DNA of 64,000 nt from Desmodus rotundus (Eukaryota > Chordata > Mammalia > Chiroptera > Phyllostomidae). The notes below the pieces were generated by a model. The model saw only the letters and a program-made list of their open reading frames with translations. It did no database searches and was not told the DNA's origin. Shown one piece after another: positions 35,958 through 46,969 of the stretch (position 1 is its first letter; each line of letters opens with the position of its first letter). Both the position numbers and the translations under genes were made by a program. The stretch lies in assembly GCF_022682495.2 (NCBI RefSeq), contig NC_071399.1:54242873-54306872 (forward strand). The letters run 5' to 3'.

Positions 35958-36312
35958 AACATAGGTGGGAGCGGAATCCACTTCCCCTCAGCGCCAGGGA
36001 AATACCTAGCTGATCTGAGGAGCAGAGCGAACAGCCAACAGTACTCCAGCATATACGAAGATTAGAGACCAAAGATAGAGGACATTGAAAGATCTGACGG
36101 TGCGACAACAAAACCTGGAGTGCTGAAAAGACTAGAGTTAGACCGTGTTAAACACATAAACGTCAGCTCAAGACCAGTGAGCACAGGAGAGTAAGGAGAC
36201 AGCACCAGCGAATCCCATTGGCATTCTACCATAGAAGTTCATATCATAAACCCAGGGATTCAGAACAAAGCAATTTAAGAAGCAGAGGCCAACAAGAAGA
36301 GCCTCACAAACA

Positions 36313-37245
36313 ATGGGAAGACAAAGAAACAATTCCCAAATGAAAGGAAAGGAGGAAGTCTCAGAAAGAATACTAACCGAAAAAGAGGCAAGTCAACTAT
36401 CAGATACTGAGTTCAAAGCAATGGTCATCAGGAAGCTCACTGAGCTCTCTGAGCTCAAAGAGAACTACCAGAAACTACAAGGAAACTACAATGAACTCAC
36501 TGCAAACTATATCAACATGAAAAAGGAAATAGAAAATATCAACAAGAGCCAAGAGGAAATGAAGAATACAATTTCTGAATTGAAGAACACAGTAGAAGGA
36601 ATTAAAAGCAGACTTGATGAAGCAGAGGATCAGATCAGCGAGCTGGAGGACAAAGTAGAAAAAAGCACCCAGAAAGAGCAAGAAAAGGAAAAGAGGCTCA
36701 GAAAGAATGAAGAGGCAATAAGGGAAATGCAGGACAACATGAAACGTAACAATATCCGTATAATACGAATACCAGAAGGAGAAGAAGAAGAGCAAGGGAT
36801 AGAAAACCTGTTTGAAAAAGTAATGATGGAAAATTTCCCTAATCTGAGGAGAGAAAAAGTCACCCAAATCCAGGAAACACAGACAGTCCCAAACAAGAGG
36901 AACCCAAAGAGACCCACTGCAAGACACATCATAATTAAAATGGCAAATTTCCAAGACAAAGAGAGGATCTTAAAGGCAGCAAGGGAGAAAAAGGAAGTAA
37001 CATACAAGGGAGCCCCAATAAGGTTAGCAACTGACTTCTCAATGGAAACGCTCCAAGCCAGAAGAGAATGGCAAAAAATATTCCAAGTAATGAGAACCAG
37101 AGGCCTCCAACCAAGACTACTTTACCCAGCAAGGCTCTCAATCAAGATAGAAGACCAAATAAAGAGCTTCCCAGACAAAAGAAGGCTAAAAGAATACAGC
37201 TCCACCAAACCAGCTCTGCAAGAGATGCTAAAGGGACTGCTTTAA
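36313..37245 (+). CDS. L1 ORF1p RNA-binding nucleic-acid chaperone, intact
   Basis: The 310-codon frame is uninterrupted. Residues ~1-40 are a basic, Ser-rich N-terminus (MGRQRNNSQMKGKEE). About 42-150 is a heptad-rich coiled coil (including SRLDEAEDQISELEDKVEK) that in known ORF1p drives trimerisation. About 150-235 is the RRM (begins RIIRIPEGEEEEQGIENLF), and 235-310 is the C-terminal domain with KKEVTYKGAPIRLATDFS and RLLYPARL, ending LQEMLKGLL. Human ORF1p has 338 residues, so this is slightly shorter, within the family range. It coats L1 RNA in the cytoplasm and assists target-primed reverse transcription. The first Met is chosen because MGRQRNN is conserved in the antisense copy at 16032. 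ORF2 starts 46 bp downstream. Confidence 0.95.
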   Translation: MGRQRNNSQMKGKEEVSERILTEKEASQLSDTEFKAMVIRKLTELSELKENYQKLQGNYNELTANYINMKKEIENINKSQEEMKNTISELKNTVEGIKSRLDEAEDQISELEDKVEKSTQKEQEKEKRLRKNEEAIREMQDNMKRNNIRIIRIPEGEEEEQGIENLFEKVMMENFPNLRREKVTQIQETQTVPNKRNPKRPTARHIIIKMANFQDKERILKAAREKKEVTYKGAPIRLATDFSMETLQARREWQKIFQVMRTRGLQPRLLYPARLSIKIEDQIKSFPDKRRLKEYSSTKPALQEMLKGLL

Positions 37246-37291
37246 GGAAAGGAAGGAAAAGAGAAAGAGAGAGGAACACAGGTAGGAAATA

Positions 37292-40200
37292 ATGGCAATG
37301 AATAACTACCTATCGATAATAACCTTAAATGTAAATGGATTAAATGCTCCAATCAAAAGACATAGAACAGCTGAATGGATAAGAAAACATGACCCACACA
37401 TATGCTGCCTACAAGAAACCCATCTCAGGACAAAAGACTTACACAGACTGAAAGTGAAGGGCTGGAAACAAATTTTCCAAGCAAACGGACAGGAAAAAAA
37501 AGCAGGGGTAGCAATACTCATATCAGACAAAATAGACTTCCAAAGAAGGGCCATAAAGAGAGACCCAGAAGGTCACTTCATAATACTCAAAGGAAGAATC
37601 CACCAAGAAGACATAAACATTATAAATATATATGCACCCAACATAGGAGCACCCAAATACATAAAGAAAATCTTGGAGGATTTCAAGAAAGATATTGACA
37701 GCAACACAATTATAGTAGGGGATTTTAACACCCCACTATCAAAAATGGACAGGTCTTCCAAACAAAAGATTAACAAAGATATTGTGTCACTTAACAATAC
37801 CCTAGAGGAAATGGACTTAACTGATATATACAGAGCTTTTCATCCCAAAGAAGCAAAATACACATTCTTTTCAAGTGTCCATGGATCTTTTTCAAAGATA
37901 GACCACATGATAGGACACAAAGCAACCCTCAACAAATTCAAGAAAATTGAAATCATATCAAGCATCTTCTCTGACCACAAGGGTCTGAAACTAGAAACCA
38001 ACCCCAAGGGTAAAAACCCAAAACACTCAAAATCATGGAGACTGAATAGCATGCTATTAAACAATGAATGGGTCAAGAACGAGATTAGGGAAGAAATCAA
38101 AAACTTCCTGGAAACAAATGAAAACGAACTCACAACAACCCAAAACCTATGGGACACAGCAAAGGCAGTCCTGAGAGGGAAGTTCATAGCAATACAGGCC
38201 TACCTTAAGAAGTAAGAAACAGTTCACACAAACAACCTAACCCTACGCCTACAAGAACTGGAGGAACAACAACAAAGACAGCCCAGAGCAAGCAGAAGGA
38301 AGGAAATAACCAAGATCAGAGCAGAACTAAATGACATGGAGACTAAAAGCACAATTGTAAGGATCAATGAATCCAGAAGCTGGTTCTTTGAAAAGATAAA
38401 CAAAATCGACAAGCCTTTAAGTAGGCTTATCAAGAAGAAAAGAGAGAGGATCCAAATAAACAGAATTAGAAATGAAAGTGGAGAGATTACAACTGATACC
38501 ACAGAAATACAAAGGATTGTAAGAAATTACTATGAAGACCTATATGCTAAGAAATTTGAAAACCTAGATGAAATGGACACATTTCTAGAAAAATATAATC
38601 TTCCAAAACTGACTGAAGAAGAAGCAGAAAACCTGAACAGACCAATATCAGCAAAGGAAATTGAAGCAGTCATCAAGAAACTCCCATCACACAAAAGCCC
38701 TGGACCAGATGGTTTCACAGGAGATTTCTACAAAGCATTTAAGGAAGAACTAACCCCTATCCTTCACAGACTATTCGAAAAAATCCAAACTGATGGAAGA
38801 CTCCCAAACTCTTTTTATGAAGCCAACATCATCCTAATCCCAAAACCAGATAAAGACACAACGAAGAAAGAAAACTTCAGGCCAATATCGCTGATGAACA
38901 TAGACGCTAAAATTCTCAACAAAATATTAGCAAACCGCATCCAGCAATATATTAAAAAGATCATCCACCATGACCAAGTGGGATTCATCCCAGGGATGCA
39001 AGGATGGTACAATATTCGCAAATCAATAAACACAATACATCACATCAACAACAGCAAAGACAAAAATCACATGATCATATCAATAGATGCGGAAAAAGCA
39101 TTCGATAAGATACAGCACCCATTTCTGATAAAAACACTCAGCAAAGTGGGAATAAAGGGAGCAGCCCTCAACATAATTAAGGCCATATATGAGAGACCTA
39201 CAGCCAACATCACATTCAATGGACAAAAACTTAGAGCTTTCCCACTAAGATCAGGAACAAGACAAGGATGCCCTCTCTCACCACTCCTATTCAACATAGT
39301 ATTGGAAGTCCTAGCCACAGCAATCAGACAAGAAAAAGCAATAAAAGGCATCCAAATTGGAAAGGAGGAAATGAAACTGTCACTGTTTGCAGACGACATG
39401 ATAGTGTACATGGAAAACCCTATAGACTCCACTCAAAAACTACTCGACCTAATAAATGAATTTGGCAAAATAGCTGGATACAGAGTCAATACCCAGAAAT
39501 CAAAGGCATTCCTGTACACCAACAACGAAACTGCAGAAACACAAATCAGGAAAAAAATCCCATTCGATATAGCAACAAGAAAAATAAAGTACCTAGGAAT
39601 AAACCTAACCAAGGAGGTAAAAGACCTGTACTCAGAAAACTACACAACACTGAAGAAAGAAATTAAGGAAGATACAAACAAATGGAAGCATGTACCATGT
39701 TCATGGATTGGAAGAATTAACATCATCAAAATGGCCATACTACCCAAAGCAATTTATAGATTCAATGCAATCCCTATTAGAGTACCCATGACATATTTCA
39801 CAGATATAGAACAAACATTGCAGAAATTCATATGGAACCATAAACGACCTCGAATAGCAGCAGCAATTTTGAGAAAGAAGGACAAAGCAGGAGGTATCAC
39901 AATACCTGATATCAAACTGTATTACAAGGCCACGGTAATCAAAACAGCCTGGTACTGGCATAAAAACAGGCTCATAGACCAATGGAACAGAATAGAGAGC
40001 CCAGAAATAAACTCAAATCTATACGATCAATTAATATTTGACAAAGGAGGCAGGAGCATAAAATGGAGCAAAAACAGTCTCTTCAACAGATGGTGTTGGG
40101 AGATCTGGACAGCTACGTGCAAAAAAATGAAACTCGATCACCAACTTATGCCATACACGAAAATAAACTCAAGATGGATAAAAGACTTAAATATAAGTCG

Positions 40201-41113
40201 TAACACCATAAAAGTCCTTGAGGAAAACATTGGCAGGAAAATCTCAGACATTCCACGCAGCAACATCCTCACAGACACATCCCCTAAAGCAAGGGACATA
40301 AAGGAAAGAATAAACAAATGGGACCTCATCAAAATAAAAAGCTTCTGCATGGCTAAAGAAAACAGCACCAAATTACAAAGAGAACCAACAATATGGGAAA
40401 GCATATTTGCCAATGATACCTCAGACAAGGGCCTGATCTCCAAAATATATAAAGAACTCACACGACTCCACTCCAGGAAGACAAACAACCCAATTAAAAA
40501 ATGGGCAAAGGACTTGAACAGACACTTCTCCAAGGAAGACATACAGAAGGCCCAGAGACATATGAAAAGATGCTCAGCATCACTAGCCATCAGAGAGATG
40601 CAAATTAAAACCACAATGAGGTATCATCTCACACCAGTCAGAATGGCCAACATAAACAAATCCACAAACAAATGTTGGAGAGGATGCGGAGAAAAGGGAA
40701 CCCTCGTGCACTGTTGGTGGGAATGCAGACTGGTGAGGCCACTGTGGAAAACAATATGGAATTTCCTCAGAAAACTAAAAATGGAACTGCCCTTTGGCCC
40801 AGTAATTCCGCTGCTGGGATTATACCCTAAGAACACTGAAACACCAATCCAAAAGAATCTGTGCACCCCAATGTTCATAGCAGCACAATTTACAATAGCC
40901 AAATACTGGAAGCAACCGAAGTGCCCATCAGCAAACGAGTGGATCCAAAAACTATGGTATATTTACACAATGGAATTCTACGCAGCAGAGAGAAAGAAGG
41001 AGCTTATACCCTTTGCAACAGCATGGATGAAACTGGAGAGCATTATGCTAAGTGAAATAAGCCAGGAAGTGAGGGACAAATACCATATGATCTCACCTTT
41101 AACTGGAACATAA
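37292..41113 (+). pseudogene. L1 ORF2p endonuclease/reverse transcriptase, one in-frame stop
   Basis: A single reading frame of 1274 codons broken only by TAA at 38213-38215 (codon 308). Residues 1-240 are the apurinic-type endonuclease: [36 protein letters not shown] and [10 protein letters not shown] carry the expected Asn, Glu, Asp/Asn, Asp and Asp-His catalytic residues. The reverse transcriptase follows (about 450-800), with FADD at codons 699-702 and the fingers motif SPGPDGFT. The Cys-rich C-terminus has C-X3-C-X7-H-X4-C from about codon 1128. The stop removes the RT and C-terminal parts, leaving a 307-residue endonuclease-only product; the next in-frame Met is at 38336. Everything else looks functional. 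Confidence 0.96.
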
Positions 41114-41183
41114 GCAATAGAAGGAAAAAGCAAACAAAATATAACCAGAGACATTGAAGTTAAGAACAATGTAACAATAGCAA

Positions 41184-41211
41184 GGGCGGGGGTGGGGGGG
41201 TGGGGGCGGGG
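41184..41211 (+). promoter_or_regulatory. G-quadruplex tract in L1 3'UTR
   Basis: Runs of G3, G5, G7, G5 and G4 separated by single bases. L1 3'UTRs of many mammals keep a G-rich polypurine tract that can fold into a quadruplex. The same place in the copy at 28663 is also G-rich (30110-30140). Confidence 0.85.
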
Positions 41212-41379
41212 ACAGTGGGTAGAGGGGATTACAGGAACTACTATAAAGGACACATGAACAAATCCAAGGGGGAGGGTGGAGAGGGGGGAGGGAAGTGGGT
41301 TCACCTGGCGTGGGGTGAAGGGATGGGGGAAAAGGCATACAACTGTAATTAAATAACAATAAATAAATTAAAAAAAAAT

Positions 41380-41388
41380 AGTTAAGAT

Positions 41389-41391
<3 letters not shown>
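41380..41391 (+). repeat. Short non-L1 insert between two A-tails of the young L1
   Basis: agttaagatggt lies between A8 and the long A tail. Eleven of these bases also occur at the element's 5' edge (35928-35938). Interpreted in the findings as the parent locus's TSD. Confidence 0.85.
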
Positions 41392-41416
<25 letters not shown>

Positions 41417-41423
<7 letters not shown>

Positions 41424-43110
41424 TATAAGCTCCTTCTTTCTCTCTGCTGCGTAGAATTCCATTGTGTAAATGTACCATGGTTTTTGGATCCACTCACTTG
41501 CTGATGGGCACTTAGGTTGCTTCCAGTACTTGGCTATTGTAAATTGTGCTGCTATGAACATTGGGGTGCATAGGTTCTTTTGGATTGGTGCTTCAGGGTT
41601 CTTAGGGTATAATCCCAGCAGCGGAATTGCTGGGTCAAAGGGCAGTTCCATTGTTAGTTTTCTGAGGAAATTCCATACTGTTTTCCACAGTGGCGTCACC
41701 AGTCTGCATTCCCACCAACAGTGCACTAGGGTTCCCTTTTCTCCACATCCTCTCCAACATTTGTTTGTGCATTTGTTTATGTTGGCCACTCTGACTGGTG
41801 TGAGCTGGTACCTCACTGTGGTTTTAATTTGCATCTCTCTGATGGCTAGTGATGCTGAGCATCTTTTCATATGTCTCTGGGCCCTCTGTATGTCTTCCTT
41901 GGAGAAGTGTCTGTTCAAGTCCTTTGCCCATTTTTTAATTGGGTTGTTTATCTTCCTGGAGTGCACTCGTGTGAGTTCTTTACATATTTTGGAGATCAGG
42001 CCCTTGTCTGAGGTATCCTTGGCAAATATGTTTTCCCACACTGGTGGTTCTCTTTTTATTTTAATGCTGTTTTCTTTAGCCATGCAGAAGCTTTTTATTT
42101 TGATGAGGTCCCATTTGTTTATTCTTTCCTTAATGTCCCTTGCTTTAGGGGATGTGTCTGTGAGGATGTTGCTGTGTGGAATGTCTGAGATTTTACTGCT
42201 AATGTTTTCCTCTAGGGCTTTTATGGTGTTATGACTTATATTTAATTCTTTAACCACCTTGAATTTATTTTTGTGTATGGTGTAAGTTGGTGATCGAGTT
42301 TCATTTTTTTGCATGTAGCTGTCCAGATCTCCCAACACCATCTGTTGAAGAGGCTGTTTTTGCTCCATTTTATGCTCCTGCCTCCTTTGTCAAATATTAA
42401 TTGACCATAAAGACTTGGGCTTATTTCTGGGCTCTTTGTTCTGTTCCATTGGTCTACATGCCTGATTTTATGCCAGTGCCAGGCTGTTTTGATTACAGTG
42501 GCGTTGTAATACAATTGGATATCAGGTATTGTGATCCCTCCTGCTTTGTTCTTCTTTCTCAAAATTGCTGCAGCTATTCGGGGTCATTTATGGTTCCATA
42601 TGAATTTTTGAAATGTTTGTTCTATATCTGTGAGATATGTCATGGAAATATGGATTGCATTGAATCTATAAATTGCTTTGGGTAGTATGGCCATTTTGAT
42701 GACATTAATTCTTCCACTCCATGAGCATGGTACATGCTTCCATTTGTTTGTGTCTTCCTTAATTTCTTTCTTCAGTGTTGTGTAGGCTTCTGAGTACAGA
42801 TCTTTTACCTCCTTGGTTAGGTTGATTCCTAGGTACTGTATTTTTCTTGTTGCTATATCAAATAGGATTTTTTTCATGATTTCTGTTTCTGCTGTTTCAT
42901 TGTTGGTGTACAGGAATGCCTTCGATTTCTGAGTATTGACTTTGTATCCAGCTGTTTTGTCAAATTCATTTATTAGGTCGAGTAGTTTTTTGGTGGAGTC
43001 TATAGGATTTTCCATGTACACTATCATGTCATCTGCAAACAGTGACAGTTTCATTTCCTCCTTTCCAATTTGGATGCCTTTTATTTCTTTTTCTTGTCTA
43101 ATTGCTATAG
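41417..43110 (-). mobile_element. Antisense L1, ORF2 part (outer element, right piece)
   Basis: Continues 35537-35926 after the nested L1. The minus strand encodes the ORF2 C-terminal two thirds from just before FADD (43054) to near the end (41382), in three frames because of small indels near 42360 and 42570-42640. 42650 has a small deletion. It is 5'-truncated near 43110, inside the RT domain. No TSD was identified for this older element. Confidence 0.95.
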
Positions 43111-43489
43111 TTTATGTTGATTTAAAACTCATACAATTATCTCTCCTTGATTTCTTAAGCTTATTAATAGCTATGTCTTCCATTTAATACTGAAGTACTT
43201 ACCATGTTCTCATATCTCCTTTGTGTCCAACTTCTTTCTTGTAGAATTTTATTTCTACTCTCTATGATATACATTCCTTTTTGTTTTGTTTGGTCATATC
43301 CCTTTCTTCTGTCTGATTTTCTTAAGACATTTCACCAAAGTATTTACCTACTCAAAGTTTTCATATCAATATCTCTTAGTCTTTTCATTAGCTGTTGAGG
43401 TATTTTTCCTCAAATATGGGTTTCTGTGTGACAAAACTTTCAAGGTCGTGTATATGTGAAACTAGTACTTGTTTAGTTGGCTGTATATT
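43111..43489. other. AT-rich host sequence, probably ancient L1
   Basis: Diverged T-rich DNA resembling an antisense L1. I cannot place it within the family. Confidence 0.4.
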
Positions 43490-43509
43490 TTAAATTATAA
43501 CTTCCTGTA
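43490..43509 (+). repeat. TSD of outer HAL1 (copy 3), left
   Basis: 20 bp starting ttaaattataacttc, matching 46917-46936 at 19 of 20 positions. Confidence 0.95.
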
Positions 43510-44730
43510 GACTTCTAGCCAAGATGGAGGCATATGTAGATACAGTTTGCCTCCTCGCACAACGAAAAGAAGGACAACAACAAATTTAAAAACAAAAAAT
43601 AACCAGAACTACTAGAAAATAGAACTGTATGGAAGCCTGACAACCAAGGAGTTGAAGAAACATTCATTCAGACTGGTAGGAGGGGTGGAGATGGACAGCC
43701 AGGGTGGAGATGATGTGTTGCAAGGCAATGGCTGGAGGACTGTGTGGTTCCACATTTGTGTGCAGGGAGGAACAACTAGGAAGTGAGACAGACTATGCAA
43801 GCCAGTGTTCCCGTGTGGGGAAATAAAGCCTCAAAACCTCTGGCTGGAAAAACTGGTGGAGGTTGTGGTGGTGGGAGGAACTCCCTGCTTCACAAGAGAG
43901 TTTGCTGGAGAGGCCAACAGGGTCCTAGAATGTACACAAAACTACCACCCAGGAATCAGCACCAGAAGAGCCCAATTTGCCTGGGGGTAGAAGGGGAAGT
44001 GATTGAAAGCCAGCTGAGAGCTGAGCAAGCAGCATTGTTCCCTCTCATACCCCTCCCCAACATACAGCACCAGAGGTAGCAAAGTGGGTTGCCCCCCCAT
44101 AATGAATACCTAAGACTTCCCTCTTACTATGTAACAGGCACACTGAGAGAAAAATAATATGATCCAAATGAAAGAACAGACCAAAGTCCTAAAATAGAAC
44201 TAAGTGGTGAAGAGATAGCCAGACTATCAGATGCAGATTCAAAACACTGGTAATCAGGATGCTCATAGAAATGGTAGAGTATGGTCACAAAAGAGAGGAA
44301 AAAGTGAAGGCTATGCAAAGTGAAATAAAGAAATATATATAGGGACCCAACAGTGAAGGAAGGAAACTGGAACTCAAATCAACAATGGAGTGGAAAGAAG
44401 AAATAAACATTCAACCAAAACAGAATGAAGAAAGAAGAATTTGAAAAAATCAGGAGAGGTTTAGGAACCTCCAGGACAACTTTAAATGTTCCAACATCCC
44501 AATTATAATGGTGCCAGAAGGAGAAAAGGAAGAGCAAGAAATGGAAAACTTATTTGAAAACATAATGAAGGAGAACTTTCCTAATCTGACAAAGGACATA
44601 CTTCCAGGAAGTCCAGGAAGCTGAGAGAGTCCCAGAGAAGTTGGGTCCATGGAAGCACACACCAAGGCACATCATAATTACATTACCCAAGATTAAAGAT
44701 AAGGAGAGAATCTTAAAAGCTGCAAGAGAG
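43510..44730 (+). mobile_element. HAL1 copy 3 (outer), 5' part
   Basis: Begins gacttctagccaagatgg, the HAL1 5' end, then a 5'UTR of ~640 bp and an ORF1 remnant from 44159. It is interrupted at 44730 by HAL1 copy 4 and resumes at 46245/46261. Total about 1.9 kb, ending at the TSD at 46917. Confidence 0.92.
44159..44730 (+). pseudogene. HAL1 copy 3 ORF1-like, N-terminal part
   Basis: The start ATG is at 44159-44161 by alignment with the other copies (MIQMKEQ). The text matches the HAL1 ORF1 but frameshifts (for example near 44250 and 44440) and stops break it. 44500-44640 encodes the PEGEKEEQEMENLFEN region. The frame is interrupted at 44730 by the nested HAL1; its C-terminal part is at 46261-46517. 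Confidence 0.85.
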
Positions 44731-46244
44731 AGAGTTCTGGCCAAGATGGAGGATTAGGTAAAAGCCCTTCACTTCCTCACACAACAGAAAGGAGTATAAT
44801 AACCAATCTAAAAATAATGAACAACCAGAAGACCCAGAAAATTAAATTGCATGGACTCCAAAAACTGAGGAGTTAAGTAAAAATTCACCCAGATCAACAG
44901 TGCCACAATGCAGCAAAGAGGATTGCCTCACCGGGGTGAATACGTAAGGCCCCGCCCCCCTACAACATAACAGGTGTGCCCAGACAAAGAAATATGGCCC
45001 AAATGAAAGAACAGATCAAAACTCCAAAAAAAGAACTAAGCAACAAAGAGATAGCCAACCTATCAGATGCAGAGTTCAAAACATGTAATCAAGATGCTCA
45101 CAGAACTTCTTGAGCTTGGTCAAAAAATGAAGGAACAATGAAGGCTACCCAAAGTGAAATAAAGCAAAATATACAGGGAACCAGCAGTGAAGGGAGGGAA
45201 ACTGGGATTCAAATCAATGATTTGGAACAAAAGGAGGAAATAAACATCCAACTGGAACACAGTGAAGAAACAAGAATTCAGAAAAATGAGAAGAGGCTTA
45301 GGAACCTCTAGGACAACTTTAAATGTTCCAATATCTGAATTATAGGGATGCCAGGAGAAGAACAAGATCAAGAAGTTGAAAACTGATTTGAACAAATAAT
45401 GAAGGAAAACTTCCTCAATCTGCTGAAGGAAATAGACTCCAGGAAGTCCAGGAAGCCCAGAGAGTCCCAAAGAAATTGGACCCAAAGAGGAACACACCAA
45501 GGCACATCAACATTAAGTTACCCAAGATTAAAGATAAAGAGAGAATTTTAAAAGCAACAAGAGGAAAGGAGACAGTTACCTACAAAGGAGTTCCCATAAG
45601 GCTATCAGCTGATTTCTCAAAAGAAACGTTACAGGTAAGAAGGGGCTGGAAAAGAGTATTTGAATTCATGAAAGGCAAAGACCTACATCCAAGATTACTC
45701 TATCCAGCAAAGCTATCATTTAGAATGGGAGGGCAGATAAAGTGCTTCCCAGATAAGGTCAAGTTCAAGGAGTTCATCATCACCAAGCCCTTATTATATG
45801 ATATTTTAAAGGGATTTATCTAAGAAAAGGAAGATGATCAAAACTGTGAACAGTAAAATGACAACAAACTCACAAGTGTCAACAACTGAACCTAAAGAAC
45901 AATGAAAAGAAAAACTAATCAAACAACTAAAACAGGAATAGAATCAGAGAAACGGACATCATATAGAGGGTTTTCAGTGGGAAGGGGGAGGGAAAAAATT
46001 GGGGGGAAGGTACAGGGAATAAGAAGCATAATTGGTAGGCATAAAATAGATAGGGAGAAGTTAAGAATGGTATAGGAAACAGAGAAGTCAAAGAACTTAC
46101 ATGTATAACCTATGGGCATGAACTAAAGGGACAAGAATGCTGGACGGTTGGGGGCTGTAGGGTGGGGGGTTAAAGGGGGAAAATTGGGAAAACTGTAATA
46201 GCATAATCAATAAAATACACATTAAAAACTAAAATAAAAATAAT
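44731..46244 (+). mobile_element. HAL1 copy 4, nested inside HAL1 copy 3
   Basis: Starts near 44734 with 'ttctggccaagatggagg' and ends with 'actgtaatagcataatcaat' and an A-rich tail (46210-46244). Flanking repeats aaaagctgcaagagag (44715-44730) and aaaagcagcaagagaa (46245-46260) match at 14 of 16. They are a duplication of the host ORF1's own ILKAAR(E) codons. Its 5'UTR is about 350 bp shorter than in copy 3. Confidence 0.92.
44994..45823 (+). pseudogene. HAL1 copy 4 ORF1-like protein, broken
   Basis: Start at 44994-44996 (MAQMKEQIKTPKKELSNKEI). Single-base frameshifts near 45085-45090 and a stop near 45310-45390 break the N-terminal half. The C-terminal 115 codons (45476-45823) are open and keep ORF1p motifs: DKERILKATRGKETVTYKGV, DFSKETLQVRRGW, LHPRLLYPAKLSFRM. 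They end KPLLYDILKGFI with TAA. The long L1 coiled coil is replaced by a shorter charged segment. Confidence 0.87.
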
Positions 46245-46916
46245 AAAAGCAGCAAGAGAAAAGGAGACAGTTACCTACAAAGGATGCCCATAAGACTATC
46301 AGCTGATTTCTCAAAAGAAACCTTGCAGGCAAGAAGGGGCTGGAAAGAAGTATTTCAAGTCATGAAAGGCAAGAAACTACATCCAAGATTACTCTCTCCA
46401 GGAAAGCTATCATTTAGAATGTAAGGGCAGATAAAGTGCTTCCCAGATAAGGTCAAGTTAAAAGAGTTTATCATCACCAAGCCCTTATTATATGAAATGT
46501 TCAAGGGACTTATCTAAGAAAAAGAAGATAAAAAACTATGAACAGTAAAATGACAACAAACTCACAACTATCAACAACCTAACCTAAAAAAACAAACAAA
46601 AATGAACTAAGCAAACAAGTAGAACACAAACAGAATCACAGAAATGGAGATCACATGGAGGGTTATCAGCATGGAAGGGGTGGGGGAAGAATAGGGGAAA
46701 AGTACAGGGAATTAGAAGCATCAATGATAGGTACAAAATACACAGGGTGACATTAAGATAGTATGGGAAATGGAGAAGCCAAAGGACTTATATGTACGAC
46801 CCATGGACATGAACTAAGGGGGGAGAATGCTGGTTGGAGGAGAGTGCACAGCAGAGGGGAATAAAGGGGAGAAAAAATGAGAGAACTAATAGCATAATCA
46901 ATAAAATATATCAAAA
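46245..46916 (+). mobile_element. HAL1 copy 3 (outer), 3' part
   Basis: Resumes in the ORF1 C-terminal domain (46261), reaches the ORF1 stop TAA at 46515-46517, then the 3'UTR and tail 'agcataatcaataaaatat' before the right TSD. The C-terminal codons are shifted by one missing base near 46283. Confidence 0.92.
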
Positions 46917-46969
46917 TTAAATTATAACTTCTTGTATCCTTTATTTAGTTGAGAAATCTGATTCTTGTT

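Larger units (their letters stand above)
35927..41416 (+). mobile_element. Young, near-intact full-length L1
   Basis: A 5.49-kb unit: 386-bp 5'UTR with a YY1-like site, ORF1 (310 codons, intact), 46-bp spacer, ORF2 (1274 codons with one internal stop), 3'UTR with a G-quadruplex tract, and a poly(A) tail (about 41371-41420) interrupted by 'agttaagatggt'. It is flanked by a perfect 14-bp TSD (35913-35926 and 41417-41430), whose leading A's are ambiguous with the tail. It splits an antisense L1. The long pure A tail and single ORF defect mark it as recent, possibly still polymorphic. Confidence 0.97.

Noticed and set aside
41470..42234. 254-codon plus-strand ORF
   Set aside because: It is the antisense reading of L1 ORF2 (minus-strand frame 41382-42368). 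The same shadow appears at 29037-29585 and 40138-40614, so it reflects L1 composition, not a gene.
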